Source: Candidatus Nitrosopumilus sp. (GTDB taxonomy: Archaea > Thermoproteota > Nitrososphaeria > Nitrososphaerales > Nitrosopumilaceae). From it: a stretch of DNA of 41,549 bases. Below are positions 24,613 to 33,755 of this stretch, piece after piece (the first letter of the stretch is position 1; every line of letters starts with the position of its first letter). A model generated the notes under the pieces. It was not told the origin of the DNA and did not search any database. It saw only the letters and a program-made list of their open reading frames with translations. The DNA lies in contig REGH01000005.1 of NCBI GenBank assembly GCA_003702495.1, forward strand, positions 1 through 41,549, read 5' to 3'. Position numbers and translations under genes: made by a program.

Positions 24613-25940
24613 AAAAAATAATCACCAATATTACGAAGAATGTTATTCCAACAAAGACGGTAGAAAAATCAAAAAAAAGTATTGCAGAAATTGCATTAGA
24701 ATTAGTTAAAAAAGAAATTGTAAAATTTCCTGAGATTGTTGGAGTAGAGTTTGGTGGATCATTCGCTAAAGGCACATGGCTATCAAAAGATGCAGATGTA
24801 GATATTTTTGTAAGATTCAAAAAATCTACTTCAGAAGAAAAGTTTGAAAAAATCTCAAAAAAGATTGGTTTTGATTCATTAAAGAAATTTTCTCCATATG
24901 TAAGATATTCTGAGCACCCATATGTTGAGGCTAAAATTAAAGATACAAAGATCAATGTGGTTCCATTCTATGATGTTAAAGTTGGAGAATGGAAAAGTGC
25001 TGCAGACAGATCTCCATTTCACACAAAATACATGTCAAAATCACTGACACGAAAAATGAGGAATGAGGTTAGAATTCTAAAAACATTTCTAAAATCAAAT
25101 GGAATTTACGGAGCAGAAATTGCAAAACAAGGATTTAGTGGATATATTTCAGAAGTTTTAGTTCTAAATTTTGGAAGTTTTGAAAATGTAATAAAATCAA
25201 TTTCTAAAATTGAAGAAAATCAGATAATAGGAAAAACTTCAAAGAAATTTGATACATCTTTAGTAATAATTGATCCAATAGATAGTAACAGAAATTTAGC
25301 TGCTGCAATCTCTGATGAAAACATTGGGAAATTTATTCTTGTTTGTAGAGCATTCAAGGAAAATCCAAAACTAGAATTTTTTAAGAATAAAAAATCAAGA
25401 GTTTCAAAGAAACATTGGGAAAATGTATTATCGATTAAATTTAACTTCAAATTTAGAAGCTCGGATATAATTTGGGGACAGATAAAGAGAGCATCATCAT
25501 CATTAAGTACACAATTAGAATTAGCTGGGTTTACAGTACTAAGGAGTAAGGCTTACACAGACGAACAAAAAGAGGCATATCTCCTATTCTTTTTAGAATC
25601 AATGAAAATTTCTGAAATTTATGCAAAAAATGGACCAGAATTTTTCAGAGAAGGAAGTTCCAAGAGTTTTATCACAAAAAATCTTTCAAATGCAGAATTA
25701 GTGTGGGTTGGAAATAATAAAAAAATCATCTCTTTAGAAAAAAGAAAACACGTAGATGCAAGTAAGTTCATGACTGAATTTTTGAAAAATAATCTTCAAA
25801 CAGGCATGCCAAAAGGCCTTCAAGATGATTTCAAGCATGGTTTCAAAATTACTATTGGCGAAAAAGGATTAAGTAAATCAATTAAAGAGGTTGCAAGTGA
25901 GTTGATCTCGACAGATGGCACACTCCTTCATTTCAATTAG
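24609..25940 (+). CDS. cca: CCA-adding tRNA nucleotidyltransferase (class I archaeal)
   Basis: The 443-residue enzyme adds CCA to tRNA 3' ends without a template. The nucleotidyltransferase signature GGSFAKGTWLSKDADVDIF shows the paired catalytic aspartates, and LTRKMRNEVRILKTFLKSNGIYG is the archaeal class I neck segment. Length agrees with the family. The enzyme must be needed here: the adjacent tRNA-Pro gene does not encode CCA. Overlaps thpR by four bases and the kinase by 26 bases. Confidence 0.95.
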   Translation: MKKIITNITKNVIPTKTVEKSKKSIAEIALELVKKEIVKFPEIVGVEFGGSFAKGTWLSKDADVDIFVRFKKSTSEEKFEKISKKIGFDSLKKFSPYVRYSEHPYVEAKIKDTKINVVPFYDVKVGEWKSAADRSPFHTKYMSKSLTRKMRNEVRILKTFLKSNGIYGAEIAKQGFSGYISEVLVLNFGSFENVIKSISKIEENQIIGKTSKKFDTSLVIIDPIDSNRNLAAAISDENIGKFILVCRAFKENPKLEFFKNKKSRVSKKHWENVLSIKFNFKFRSSDIIWGQIKRASSSLSTQLELAGFTVLRSKAYTDEQKEAYLLFFLESMKISEIYAKNGPEFFREGSSKSFITKNLSNAELVWVGNNKKIISLEKRKHVDASKFMTEFLKNNLQTGMPKGLQDDFKHGFKITIGEKGLSKSIKEVASELISTDGTLLHFN

Positions 25941-26676
25941 GAAATTTATTGATGAGCCATACTCAGAAATTCTGGGATATCCAAAAGCAACTTCACGTCA
26001 AATAAAATCCAGAATCGGTGAATTAGAAAAATTGCAAATTAAATCTATTGCATTAACTGGGCCAACGACACTTGGAAAATTAGAAATTCTTGGTAAAGGA
26101 TACGTCGGTGTAGTTGTTCTTGCAAAAAAAGGTAGTAAAGAAGTTGCATTAAAAATTAGAAGAACAGATTCTCAAAGAAAAGAAATGAAAAATGAAGCAA
26201 AATTGTTGAAATTAGTAAATTCAGTAAATGTGGGGCCAAAAATGATTGATGTAAGTAAAAATTTTTTGGTAATGGAATACATAGAAGGAATAAAAATTGT
26301 TGATTGGATAGAGTCCCTAAAAGGTACTGGTAGTGTTAAAAAATTAAAATCAACAATAAGAAAAGTCCTTGAAGATTGTTACAATTTGGATCAAATAGAT
26401 TTTGATCATGGTGAACTAAGTAACATTTCAAAACATGTTATCGTAGGAAATACAAAATCTACTCTAATAGATTTTGAAAGTTCCAGTGTAAAAAGAAGAC
26501 CATCAAATGTTACATCAGTTACTCAAGCCATTTTTATCGGTTCAGGCATTGCAAAAAAAGTACAGAAAATTTACAAAAATTCATCTAAGGAGAAAATTAT
26601 TGGTGCTCTAAGGCAATACAAACAAGAAAAATCTCTTGAAAATTTTGAAAATCTCTTGAAAATTTTGAAATTGTGA
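25915..26676 (+). CDS. COG2112-type archaeal protein kinase
   Basis: The 253-residue protein resembles archaeal Ser/Thr kinases of the COG2112 group: glycine loop LGKGYVGVV, Lys in VALKIRR, MEYIEG hinge, catalytic-loop equivalent DHGELSN and a DFE in place of DFG (LIDFESS). Substitution of HGE for the usual HGD/HRD is notable, so turnover could be weak. The only start in frame is ATG 25915, within the end of cca. The last residues are encoded by a perfect 20-bp tandem duplication. Its TGA directly abuts the tRNA 3' end on the other strand. Confidence 0.82.
   Translation: MAHSFISIRKFIDEPYSEILGYPKATSRQIKSRIGELEKLQIKSIALTGPTTLGKLEILGKGYVGVVVLAKKGSKEVALKIRRTDSQRKEMKNEAKLLKLVNSVNVGPKMIDVSKNFLVMEYIEGIKIVDWIESLKGTGSVKKLKSTIRKVLEDCYNLDQIDFDHGELSNISKHVIVGNTKSTLIDFESSSVKRRPSNVTSVTQAIFIGSGIAKKVQKIYKNSSKEKIIGALRQYKQEKSLENFENLLKILKL
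26631..26670. repeat. Perfect 20-bp tandem repeat at the 3' end of the kinase gene
   Basis: ATCTCTTGAAAATTTTGAAA occurs twice in direct succession. Because 20 is not a multiple of three, the copies are read in different frames (SLENFEN then LLKILKL), so the duplication rewrote the C-terminus. Confidence 0.9.
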
Positions 26677-26750
26677 TGGGACCGGCAGGATTTGAACCTG
26701 CGACCACTAGTCCCCCAGACTAGTATCATACCAAGCTAGACGACGATCCC
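26677..26750 (-). tRNA. tRNA-Pro, anticodon GGG
   Basis: The minus strand folds as a full cloverleaf: acceptor GGGATCG/CGGTCCC, D-arm GTCT...TGAT, anticodon stem CTAGT/ACTAG around CTGGGGG, and T-arm GCAGG-TTCAAAT-CCTGC. Positions 34-36 are GGG, which reads CCC and CCU. Discriminator base is A. CCA is not encoded, no intron is seen at position 37, and the D-stem closing pair T-T is weak. Confidence 0.95.
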
Positions 26751-26806
26751 TTGTCTCAGAGGCACAAAATGAAATTATTAAATCGTCGTATTAACAAACA
26801 GAAATT

Positions 26807-27016
26807 GTGAAAATTTGTAATATTTGCCACAAGCTTTCTGCAACAGGACAAGATCACATAGATTGCATTCAAAAAAGAAGCATAGAGTTAGAAGCTGAAG
26901 ATTTCAAAAATAGCATTCCTGAGAAACTGAATCTTTCTAAAAACGACAAAGATATCGGTGTTGAAATGAGAGCTGTGTTAGAACACCTGGCAAGAGAGAA
27001 AAATAATTCTGATTGA
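26807..27016 (+). CDS. Small zinc-finger-like protein
   Basis: The 69-residue protein starts at GTG 26807 and begins CNICHKLSATGQDHIDC, a potential C-x2-C...H-x3-C metal site, followed by a charged helical tail. Related short proteins occur in Thaumarchaeota as hypotheticals. It converges on the flavoprotein gene with no gap. Function unknown; nucleic-acid or protein binding is possible. Confidence 0.65.
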   Translation: MKICNICHKLSATGQDHIDCIQKRSIELEAEDFKNSIPEKLNLSKNDKDIGVEMRAVLEHLAREKNNSD

Positions 27017-28165
27017 TTAAAGCCATTTAGACAATCTTTCTTTTTCAAATTCTCGTTTGCTTGAAAGATTTTCAGAAGTTTGTGCAGAAATGCTAGTTGA
27101 GGGTTTTGGTTGTGAAAACATGTCAACTTCAATAACTGAGGCTGTTTCACGTCCAGATTCAATATAGCAACCTCCTTTTCCATCAAATAGTTCAGATGCA
27201 TCTTTTGATTGAAGTTTTGAGATAATATTTTTTGCAACGGTTATTCCTTCACCTTCTGCAAAAACTCCAGCTTTTGGTACTGCCATATTTTCCGTAACTA
27301 TCATACTAGTTACATCACCTATTGCAAACACATTTTCAAAAGGAGTTTTGCAATCTCTATCTATTGGAATAAATCCGGATTCTTTAGCTAATCCAGAATC
27401 ATAGATCACTTTTGGTGCAATATGAGGTGGAATAGCCAAAAGTAAATCAAATTCAGCTTCACCATTTTCAAAAATTAATTTGTTTGATTCAACTAATTTT
27501 ATTTTAGACGAATTATGGAAAGTGATTTTTTCAGAATTTACTAACTCTAGAATTTCTTTACTAACTTCAGGACCAGCTGCAGGTAATGTAATTGGAGCCG
27601 GGCTGTAAAAGTCAATTTGAACAGAATCGCGCACTCCACGCTTTCTGAGCATAGAATCTATCAATAAACTAGCCTCAAATGGTGCCGGAGGACACTTGTA
27701 TGGCATTCCCATTATAGAAATTGCAATTTTTCCAGAATCAATGTTTTGGAGTTTGTTGTGGATTTCTGAGAGTTGATTATGATCATATAGATTGAATCCA
27801 TTTTCCAGTAATCCAGGAATTTTTTGTGGAGCTAAAACTGCACCTAACGATATTACAAGAAAATCATAATGTATACTTTCTTGTTTCGTTTTGACATTTT
27901 TGTTTTGAAGATCAATTGAAAGAATTTCATCTTGTATGAAGTTGATTTCCTTTTTTTCTAATTGATTTAGATTGCCAATAGAATTTTCAAAGGTTCGTGT
28001 CCCATTTATTATCCATAATTTTGCAAATCCTACCATAAACCAGTCTTTTTTATCAATTATGGTAATTTTTACTTGTGAAGAAGATAATGAGTTTCTAATT
28101 TCATTAGCGGTCGCTAGTCCACCAAAACCTCCTCCTAAAATAACAACATGCTGGATGTCTGTCAA
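27017..28165 (-). CDS. FAD-dependent oxidoreductase, sulfide:quinone-reductase-like
   Basis: The 382-residue flavoprotein has the FAD-binding GGGFGG (11-16), a second dinucleotide region and FAIGDVTSM near the C-terminus. Two cysteines match the redox pair of SQR: Cys158 in YKCPPAPFE and Cys333 in GGCYIESG. The NDH-2/SQR family passes electrons to quinone; sulfide or another thiol compound is possible as donor. A third cysteine of typical SQR is not clearly aligned. Two bases separate it from the upstream SDR gene, so they are co-transcribed. Confidence 0.85.
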   Translation of the reverse strand: MTDIQHVVILGGGFGGLATANEIRNSLSSSQVKITIIDKKDWFMVGFAKLWIINGTRTFENSIGNLNQLEKKEINFIQDEILSIDLQNKNVKTKQESIHYDFLVISLGAVLAPQKIPGLLENGFNLYDHNQLSEIHNKLQNIDSGKIAISIMGMPYKCPPAPFEASLLIDSMLRKRGVRDSVQIDFYSPAPITLPAAGPEVSKEILELVNSEKITFHNSSKIKLVESNKLIFENGEAEFDLLLAIPPHIAPKVIYDSGLAKESGFIPIDRDCKTPFENVFAIGDVTSMIVTENMAVPKAGVFAEGEGITVAKNIISKLQSKDASELFDGKGGCYIESGRETASVIEVDMFSQPKPSTSISAQTSENLSSKREFEKERLSKWL

Positions 28166-28166
28166 G

Positions 28167-28907
28167 TTAACGTTCTTGTGTTGTAGGTCTTATCAAAATT
28201 TCATTGACATTAACGTAAGATGGTGAGTCCACTGCATACAAAATTGCATTTGCTATATCTTCAGCATGTAGGGCTTCCATCTTTGCTGCATTTTCTACAA
28301 ATCCCTTTAGGGATTCATCTGTAATTGTATTATTAAGTTCTGTATCTACAACACCAGGTTCAATACTTGTAACTCTAATGTTTGAACGAATACTAAATTC
28401 TTGTCGTAGTCCCTCACTGAATGCGGCAACTGCGTGTTTTGTTGCACAATACACACTACCAGCAGGAAAGACAATTCTTCCTGCAACAGATGAGAGATTA
28501 ACAATATGACCAGATTTCTTTTCTTTCATGTGGGTGATTACAGCTGCAGTAGAATACAATACACCTTTGATATTAACATCAATCATTCTATCCCATTCAT
28601 CCACTTTGAGGTTTTTGAAGAAACTCAGAGGCATGAGGCCTGCATTATTTACTAAAATATCAATTGAATTCCATTTTTCTAAAACAGCTTTTGCAAAGTC
28701 ATCACATTCTGATTTTTGTGTGACATCTAATTTTTGATAAAATACTTCTCCACCATTTTCAGTAATTTTGTTTGCAAGTTCTTCTAATCTATCAACTCTT
28801 CTGGCACCAATAGCAACTTTTGCACCTGCTTTTGATAGTGCTAAAGCAGTGGCAAATCCAATTCCACTACTAGCTCCAGTTATTATTGCAACTTTATCTT
28901 TAATCAA
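28167..28907 (-). CDS. Short-chain dehydrogenase/reductase
   Basis: The 246-residue classical SDR has TGASSGIGFATAL for NAD(P) binding, NNAGLMP, the catalytic Ser of NLSSVAG and YCATKHA (Tyr-x3-Lys). Arg in the ARRVDRL segment after the second strand favours NADPH. The substrate is not predictable. Directly precedes the SQR-like flavoprotein. Confidence 0.92.
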   Translation of the reverse strand: MIKDKVAIITGASSGIGFATALALSKAGAKVAIGARRVDRLEELANKITENGGEVFYQKLDVTQKSECDDFAKAVLEKWNSIDILVNNAGLMPLSFFKNLKVDEWDRMIDVNIKGVLYSTAAVITHMKEKKSGHIVNLSSVAGRIVFPAGSVYCATKHAVAAFSEGLRQEFSIRSNIRVTSIEPGVVDTELNNTITDESLKGFVENAAKMEALHAEDIANAILYAVDSPSYVNVNEILIRPTTQER

Positions 28908-28973
28908 TTAATCAGACTGAATTTTGACATCGTAAAAATGTTTAGACCATAGTTCTCAAAAAAATACTGGCAA

Positions 28974-28985
28974 CTTTATTAAAAG
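28974..28985 (+). promoter_or_regulatory. TATA-like element for the AN1 zinc finger gene
   Basis: CTTTATTAAAAG is centred about 26 nt before ATG 29005. Confidence 0.45.
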
Positions 28986-29004
28986 AAAAATACTAAATGA
29001 AATT

Positions 29005-29226
29005 ATGAAGTCTGAAAAGTGCGCATATTGTGGAGATTTGACAGATTTGCCATTCCAATGCAACTACTGCAAGGATCCATTTTGTTCTGAACACAGGCTT
29101 CCTGAAGAACATAGATGTGTAAAACTAAGCCAAATTAGAGCAAAACGATTTGGTGAAAAGAAAGTTATCAGAGATGGTGGAAGAGATAGACCAAATATTC
29201 TTAGAAGAATTTTTGGACGTTTTTAG
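29005..29226 (+). CDS. AN1-type zinc finger protein
   Basis: The 73-residue protein has the AN1 pattern CAYCGDLTDLPFQCNYCKDPFCSEHRLPEEHRC, which binds two zinc ions in eukaryotic stress proteins linked to ubiquitin. The basic C-terminus ends ILRRIFGRF. The archaeal role is unknown; protein quality control is an analogy only. The stop overlaps the convergent membrane protein gene by four bases. Confidence 0.88.
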   Translation: MKSEKCAYCGDLTDLPFQCNYCKDPFCSEHRLPEEHRCVKLSQIRAKRFGEKKVIRDGGRDRPNILRRIFGRF

Positions 29227-29507
29227 TAAGGACTTTTTTCAGGAGAAATCTTTGCACGTCTTCCTTGATAGATTAAGGCAATTGCAAGTGCAAACATCAC
29301 CATTGCAGTTAATGGGAAATTTTGAGGCGCTGGTAAAATAAACCAATAATAAATTCCAAAACCAATCGAGACTATAGCTTGTGTCCATAGTTTTGCCCAT
29401 TTAGGAGCTTTAACTAGTCTGCTAATTCCCTCAACAATAAAAATTCCAATTACAGGATAAATCGTATAAAATAGAAAATCAATTACATCAACACCTGTAT
29501 GAGACAT
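29223..29507 (-). CDS. Small three-helix membrane protein
   Basis: The 94-residue protein has three hydrophobic segments (FLFYTIYPVIGIFIVEGI; AIVSIGFGIYYWFIL; FPLTAMVMFALAIALIY) and a basic C-terminus. No family recognised. It lies between the AN1 gene and GINS51, 32 bases downstream of the latter on the same strand. Confidence 0.7.
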   Translation of the reverse strand: MSHTGVDVIDFLFYTIYPVIGIFIVEGISRLVKAPKWAKLWTQAIVSIGFGIYYWFILPAPQNFPLTAMVMFALAIALIYQGRRAKISPEKSPY

Positions 29508-29539
29508 CTAATTAGAAATGAATTAGGTATAATTTCTAT

Positions 29540-30097
29540 CTAATCTTCCAAACGGACTTTAGTTGCAGCCTTTTTGGCAATTAATGCCTGTGCATTTTCA
29601 TACGGAATGGTTGCAATATCCTCAATTTTGAAAGGACCATACTTTTCAAGATCGGCACCCACAATTTCTCCTACTTCTTGCAAAAATCTTACTGTTATTC
29701 TCTTTGTTTTGTGGTTTTGTGATAAAGATTCAAGGAATTTTGATTTTCCATTAATTGTTGCTGAAAGAATCATCTCTTTTCTTTCTTTTTCTTCTTCCTG
29801 TGAGTCAAGAATGAATTTTTCCTCATCTAGAAGAAAACCAATTTCAAGATCCTTTGATTCTGAGATTTTTTCTAATCTCACATTTATCAATAAAGATGTC
29901 AATTCTGTGGCCATTTCTATCATAGCATCTTTAATTTTGCTCTCAATCCCATCAAATTCCTGTTTTTTCAAATTTCCTATAAACTCAGATAGATTTCTGT
30001 AAAAGTTTGGATCAATTTCCAGTAAAGATTCATCTTCAGTTTCTCGTAATACTGTGTGATGCAGATAGTTGATATCAATTTGATTTGTTTCAGACAT
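29540..30097 (-). CDS. gins51: GINS complex subunit Gins51
   Basis: The 185-residue protein shows an N-terminal helical A-domain and a C-terminal B-domain ITVRFLQEVGEIVGADLEKYGPF followed by KIEDIATIPYENAQALI, which matches the small beta domain of Gins51 (Sld5/Psf1 type). GINS joins MCM and the Cdc45/GAN homologue in the replicative helicase. The C-terminal location of the B-domain favours Gins51 rather than Gins23. It is divergent from the second glutamine synthetase across only 54 bases. Confidence 0.78.
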   Translation of the reverse strand: MSETNQIDINYLHHTVLRETEDESLLEIDPNFYRNLSEFIGNLKKQEFDGIESKIKDAMIEMATELTSLLINVRLEKISESKDLEIGFLLDEEKFILDSQEEEKERKEMILSATINGKSKFLESLSQNHKTKRITVRFLQEVGEIVGADLEKYGPFKIEDIATIPYENAQALIAKKAATKVRLED

Positions 30098-30151
30098 TTC
30101 TTACCTAATCCTTAAATGCTGGATGTATTTGTGTTTGATTGAAGTATAAAA

Positions 30152-31612
30152 TTGCCCTATAAAGTCAGTCACGGAAAAGCAATTCAAGTATCGTATTCAC
30201 CTGACGAAGTTTTCTCAAGAATTCAACATGAAGGAATTTCATTCATTGATCTTCAATTTACTGGTCTGACTGGCCATTTCCACCACACTACAATTTCAGC
30301 AGATACATTTACCCCTGAACAAATGAGAGATGGTCTACCAAAATTAGACGGTTCATCTATTATTGGCTTTACAAGTATTGATGATTCAGATTTACTCCTA
30401 AAACCAGATCCTAACACATTTGCCATAATTCCGTGGATGACTGAAAATAAGACTGCAAGATTACTTTGTGATGTTTACTGGGGAGAAAACAGGGGCAGAT
30501 TATCAAGAGATCCTAGAGGCATTGCACAAAAAGCTGAAGAGTACATCAAGAGTCAAGGATTTGATTTTAGTACATGGGGACCAGAAGTAGAGTTTTTTGT
30601 TTTTGATAAAGTTCACTGGGATGTTCTAACACCATACAAAGGACAATCTTACTCAATAGAGTCTAAAGAGGCACCATGGAGTCAAGAGGGAAATGGCTAT
30701 CCAATGGGATTGCAAGAAGGATATTACCCTAGTACACCATCAGATACACTTACTCCTTACAGAAATGAATGTGTAAATATTCTCAAGAATAATTTTGGAA
30801 TTTTATGTGATAACCATCATCATGAAGTTGCAACAGCTGGTCAATGTGAGATTGATATCAAATATGACTATATGACAAACGCAGCTGATGCAGCACAATC
30901 ATACAAGTATGTAATTAGAAACGTTGCTCAAAAGTATGGCAAAGTTGCAACAATGATGCCAAAACCAATTGCAATGGATTCAGGTTCGGGAATGCATGTT
31001 AATGTAAGTTTATGGAAAAATATGGAAAATACATTCTTTGATCCGGATGATGAAGATGAATTAAGTCAGACTGCAAGATACTTTTGTGGCGGTATAATTA
31101 ATCACGCCAAAGCATTATCAGCAATTTGTAATCCAACCACAAACTCCTATCATAGATTAGTTCCAGGATATGAGGCTCCAGCATATATTGCATGGAGTTC
31201 TGGAAACCGTTCAGCAATTGTTAGAGTTCCTAAACACCTTAAAGGAAAAGAGTATTCAAATCTCAAGAGATTAGAGTTTAGAGCACCTGATCCTTCATCA
31301 AACCCATATCTAGTGTTTGCCGCAGTAACTGCAGCAGGTATGGATGGAATCAAAAAGAAGATGGATCCTGGAGAGCAGGTTCGTGATGATATTTTCAAAA
31401 TGACAAAATCAGATAGAGCAAAAAGAGGAATTGGTGTTCTTCCAAAGAGTCTTGGTGAGGCACTAGATGAGTTAGAAAGTGACAGAAAATTCCTTAATCC
31501 GATTTACACAAATGATGTAATTGATAAAATCATTGAACTAGAAAGAAGAGATCAGCGTGAGATTTCCATTAGACCACATCCACACGAATTTTATCTATAC
31601 TTTGACGTTTAG
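30152..31612 (+). CDS. glnA: Glutamine synthetase (copy 2)
   Basis: The 486-residue homologue starts at TTG 30152 because a stop lies just upstream. Core motifs are GPEVEFFVFD, NHHHEVATAGQCEI, GMHVNVSLW, NPTTNSYHRLVPGYEAP and RLEFRAPDPSSN. Compared with copy 1, the C-terminal loop is DDIFKMTKSD, with Phe in place of the Tyr that could be adenylylated, and the HTHQSLW segment is HVNVSLW. Both copies look catalytically complete, so a regulatory or substrate difference is suggested. Shares its stop tetranucleotide with the convergent membrane protein. Confidence 0.95.
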   Translation: MPYKVSHGKAIQVSYSPDEVFSRIQHEGISFIDLQFTGLTGHFHHTTISADTFTPEQMRDGLPKLDGSSIIGFTSIDDSDLLLKPDPNTFAIIPWMTENKTARLLCDVYWGENRGRLSRDPRGIAQKAEEYIKSQGFDFSTWGPEVEFFVFDKVHWDVLTPYKGQSYSIESKEAPWSQEGNGYPMGLQEGYYPSTPSDTLTPYRNECVNILKNNFGILCDNHHHEVATAGQCEIDIKYDYMTNAADAAQSYKYVIRNVAQKYGKVATMMPKPIAMDSGSGMHVNVSLWKNMENTFFDPDDEDELSQTARYFCGGIINHAKALSAICNPTTNSYHRLVPGYEAPAYIAWSSGNRSAIVRVPKHLKGKEYSNLKRLEFRAPDPSSNPYLVFAAVTAAGMDGIKKKMDPGEQVRDDIFKMTKSDRAKRGIGVLPKSLGEALDELESDRKFLNPIYTNDVIDKIIELERRDQREISIRPHPHEFYLYFDV

Positions 31613-31887
31613 ACTCTTCCACTAAGTTGGAAAATATAGTATAATGAAATTGCCATAAGAGCAAATCCACCTCCAAGAAAGATTCCTCTTCTTTTCTCTG
31701 AGGTCGCGGACTTGTACAACAACACACCACCTGCTAGACCTACAAACAACACCAAAACTCCCACAACAACACTATCAAAACTGGTGTTAGTGATTAGTGG
31801 ATGGAAAAATCCTGCAAGTAATGCAAAAAATGCTACCAAGTAAACATACTTGAAACCAGCAAGCGCTTTTGATGAAGTTTTATTCAA
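31609..31887 (-). CDS. Small three-helix membrane protein
   Basis: The 92-residue protein has three hydrophobic segments (YVYLVAFFALLAGFFHPLI; VVVGVLVLFVGLAGGVLLY; FLGGGFALMAISLYYIF) joined by short charged loops, including SEKRRG. No named family recognised. Downstream of the thermosome on the same strand. Confidence 0.7.
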   Translation of the reverse strand: MNKTSSKALAGFKYVYLVAFFALLAGFFHPLITNTSFDSVVVGVLVLFVGLAGGVLLYKSATSEKRRGIFLGGGFALMAISLYYIFQLSGRV

Positions 31888-31942
31888 TGTTGTTCGTAAA
31901 GTTGGTTATCAAATAAACTTTTGAAAATAATTGCAAAATAAT

Positions 31943-33652
31943 TTACATCATTCCGCCCATGTCAGGCATTCCACCCATTCCAGGCATTCCACCCATTCCA
32001 GGCATTCCACCCATTCCAGGTGGCATTCCGCCTTCTCCACCACCAGGTGGACCACCAGCAGATTTCTGAGTAGCAATCACATCATCAATTCTAAGAATCA
32101 TACATGCAGCTTCAGCAGATGCTGAAACAATTTGGAGTTTTACTGCAAGAGGTTCAATGATATCACTAGATTTCATATTAGCAATTTTTCCTTTCATGAC
32201 ATCAATACCTGTCCATTTCTCACCTTTCTGTTGTTTTGAGCGCAATAAGGTAAGAGTATCAATTGGATCCATTCCAGCATTTTCTGCTAGGGTTAATGGT
32301 ATTGCTTCTAAAGCATCAGCAAATTTTTCTGCAGCTAGTTGCTCTCGTCCTTCAAGAGATTTAGACCAGTTTCTGAGTTTTGTAGCAGCATAAGTTTCAG
32401 GGGCACCACCACCTGCAACAATTTCTGGTTTTTCAATTACATCTTTTACAACCATTAAAGCATCATGAACAGAACGTTCCACTTCATCAACAACTCTTTG
32501 TGAACCTCCACGAAGAAGTAATGTTACAGATTTTGGATGTTTACATCCTTCAACAAATACCCATTTGTCTTCCTCAATCTTTCTTTCCTCAACAAGGTCA
32601 GCACTGCCAAGATCTTTTTCAAATAGATCATCAAGGTTTGTAACTATTCTAGCACCAGTTGCCTTTGCTAGTTTGGTCAAGTCACTTTCTTTAATTCTTC
32701 TAACAGCAATAATTCCGGCTTTTGCAAGATAATGTTGTGCCATGTCATCAATTCCTTTTTGACACAAAACTACGTTTGCGCCAGAACCGATAACTTTGTC
32801 AACCATCGTTTTTAGCATTCTATTTTCTTCATCTAGAAATGATTTCAATTGTTGAGGGTTTGAAATGTTAATTTTAGCATCAGTTTCAGTTTTACTAATT
32901 TCTAATGCAGTGTTAATCAAAGCGATTTTTGCTTCATTGATCTTTCTTGGCATGCCACCATGAACAATTTCTTTATCTAAAACAATACCTTGAACAATCA
33001 TTGAATCTTTAATTGAGCCACCGGCTTTCTTTTCTACTTTAATATCATCAATATCAACATCATATTTTTCTGAATCCTTTTCTGCAACAGCAAGAACTGA
33101 TTTTACAATAATGTCAGCAAGTTGATCAGAGTCTTTTCTAACAAGTTTAGTTTGCATAGAAGTTTTTGCGATTTTATTTAGAATATTCTTATCATTTGCA
33201 GAAATTTTATCTGAGATGCTCTCAAGGAATTGTTTTGCTTTTCTTGCAGCCTTTCTATATCCATCAACAATAATTGTTGGGTGAACATCTTGATCAATTA
33301 ATGATTCGGCACTCTCAAGTAGAGCTCCCGCTAAAACTACAGCAGAAGTTGTTCCGTCACCTACTTCATTGTCAGTAGTTTTTGAAATCTCAACAAGCAT
33401 TTTTGCTGCTGGATGTTGAACATCAATTTCTTTGAGAATTGTTGCTCCATCATTTGTAATAGTAACATCTCCTAGTGAATCAACTAGCATCTTATCCATG
33501 CCTCTAGGACCTAAACTGGTATGAACAATCTCAGCAACTATTTTTGATGCAGCAATGTTGTTCTTTTGTGCATCTCTACCTTTTGTTTCTGAACCGCCTT
33601 CTTTGAGCAATACGACTGGCATATTTCCTTTAGAAGTAGCTTGCATACCCAT
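31943..33652 (-). CDS. ths: Thermosome subunit (group II chaperonin)
   Basis: The 569-residue ATPase forms the double-ring folding chamber. Key motifs: [38 protein letters not shown] and AGGGAPE near the C-terminal half. The tail is a Met-Gly-rich run of GGMPGM units facing the chamber, encoded by near-identical 18-bp repeats. A strong TATA element lies 27 nt before ATG 33652, indicating a leaderless message. Monocistronic. Confidence 0.97.
   Translation of the reverse strand: MGMQATSKGNMPVVLLKEGGSETKGRDAQKNNIAASKIVAEIVHTSLGPRGMDKMLVDSLGDVTITNDGATILKEIDVQHPAAKMLVEISKTTDNEVGDGTTSAVVLAGALLESAESLIDQDVHPTIIVDGYRKAARKAKQFLESISDKISANDKNILNKIAKTSMQTKLVRKDSDQLADIIVKSVLAVAEKDSEKYDVDIDDIKVEKKAGGSIKDSMIVQGIVLDKEIVHGGMPRKINEAKIALINTALEISKTETDAKINISNPQQLKSFLDEENRMLKTMVDKVIGSGANVVLCQKGIDDMAQHYLAKAGIIAVRRIKESDLTKLAKATGARIVTNLDDLFEKDLGSADLVEERKIEEDKWVFVEGCKHPKSVTLLLRGGSQRVVDEVERSVHDALMVVKDVIEKPEIVAGGGAPETYAATKLRNWSKSLEGREQLAAEKFADALEAIPLTLAENAGMDPIDTLTLLRSKQQKGEKWTGIDVMKGKIANMKSSDIIEPLAVKLQIVSASAEAACMILRIDDVIATQKSAGGPPGGGEGGMPPGMGGMPGMGGMPGMGGMPDMGGMM
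31970..32020. repeat. Short repeats encoding the thermosome GGM tail
   Basis: The unit GGCATTCCACCCATTCCA recurs in tandem with near identity and specifies alternate GGMPGM units. The histidine-rich ORF on the plus strand here is the antisense reading of this tail. Confidence 0.75.
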
Positions 33653-33676
33653 TGATGCAAAAACTCTAGATTCCCC

Positions 33677-33685
33677 TTTTATACC
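33677..33685 (-). promoter_or_regulatory. Strong TATA box of the thermosome gene
   Basis: Read on the minus strand as GGTATAAAA, preceded by purine-rich GGAA (BRE-like), and centred about 28 nt before ATG 33652. It is the best match to the archaeal consensus in the window. Confidence 0.65.
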
Positions 33686-33755
33686 TTCCAGATCAGGAAT
33701 AGAGGCTTTGTTACTCTATCGGTGTTTTTAAATTGGGAAAATCAAGTTACAAAAT

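Noticed and set aside
31931-32125. Histidine/serine-rich plus-strand ORF (repeated RHSTHS units)
   Set aside because: It is the antisense reading of the repetitive GGM tail of the thermosome gene.
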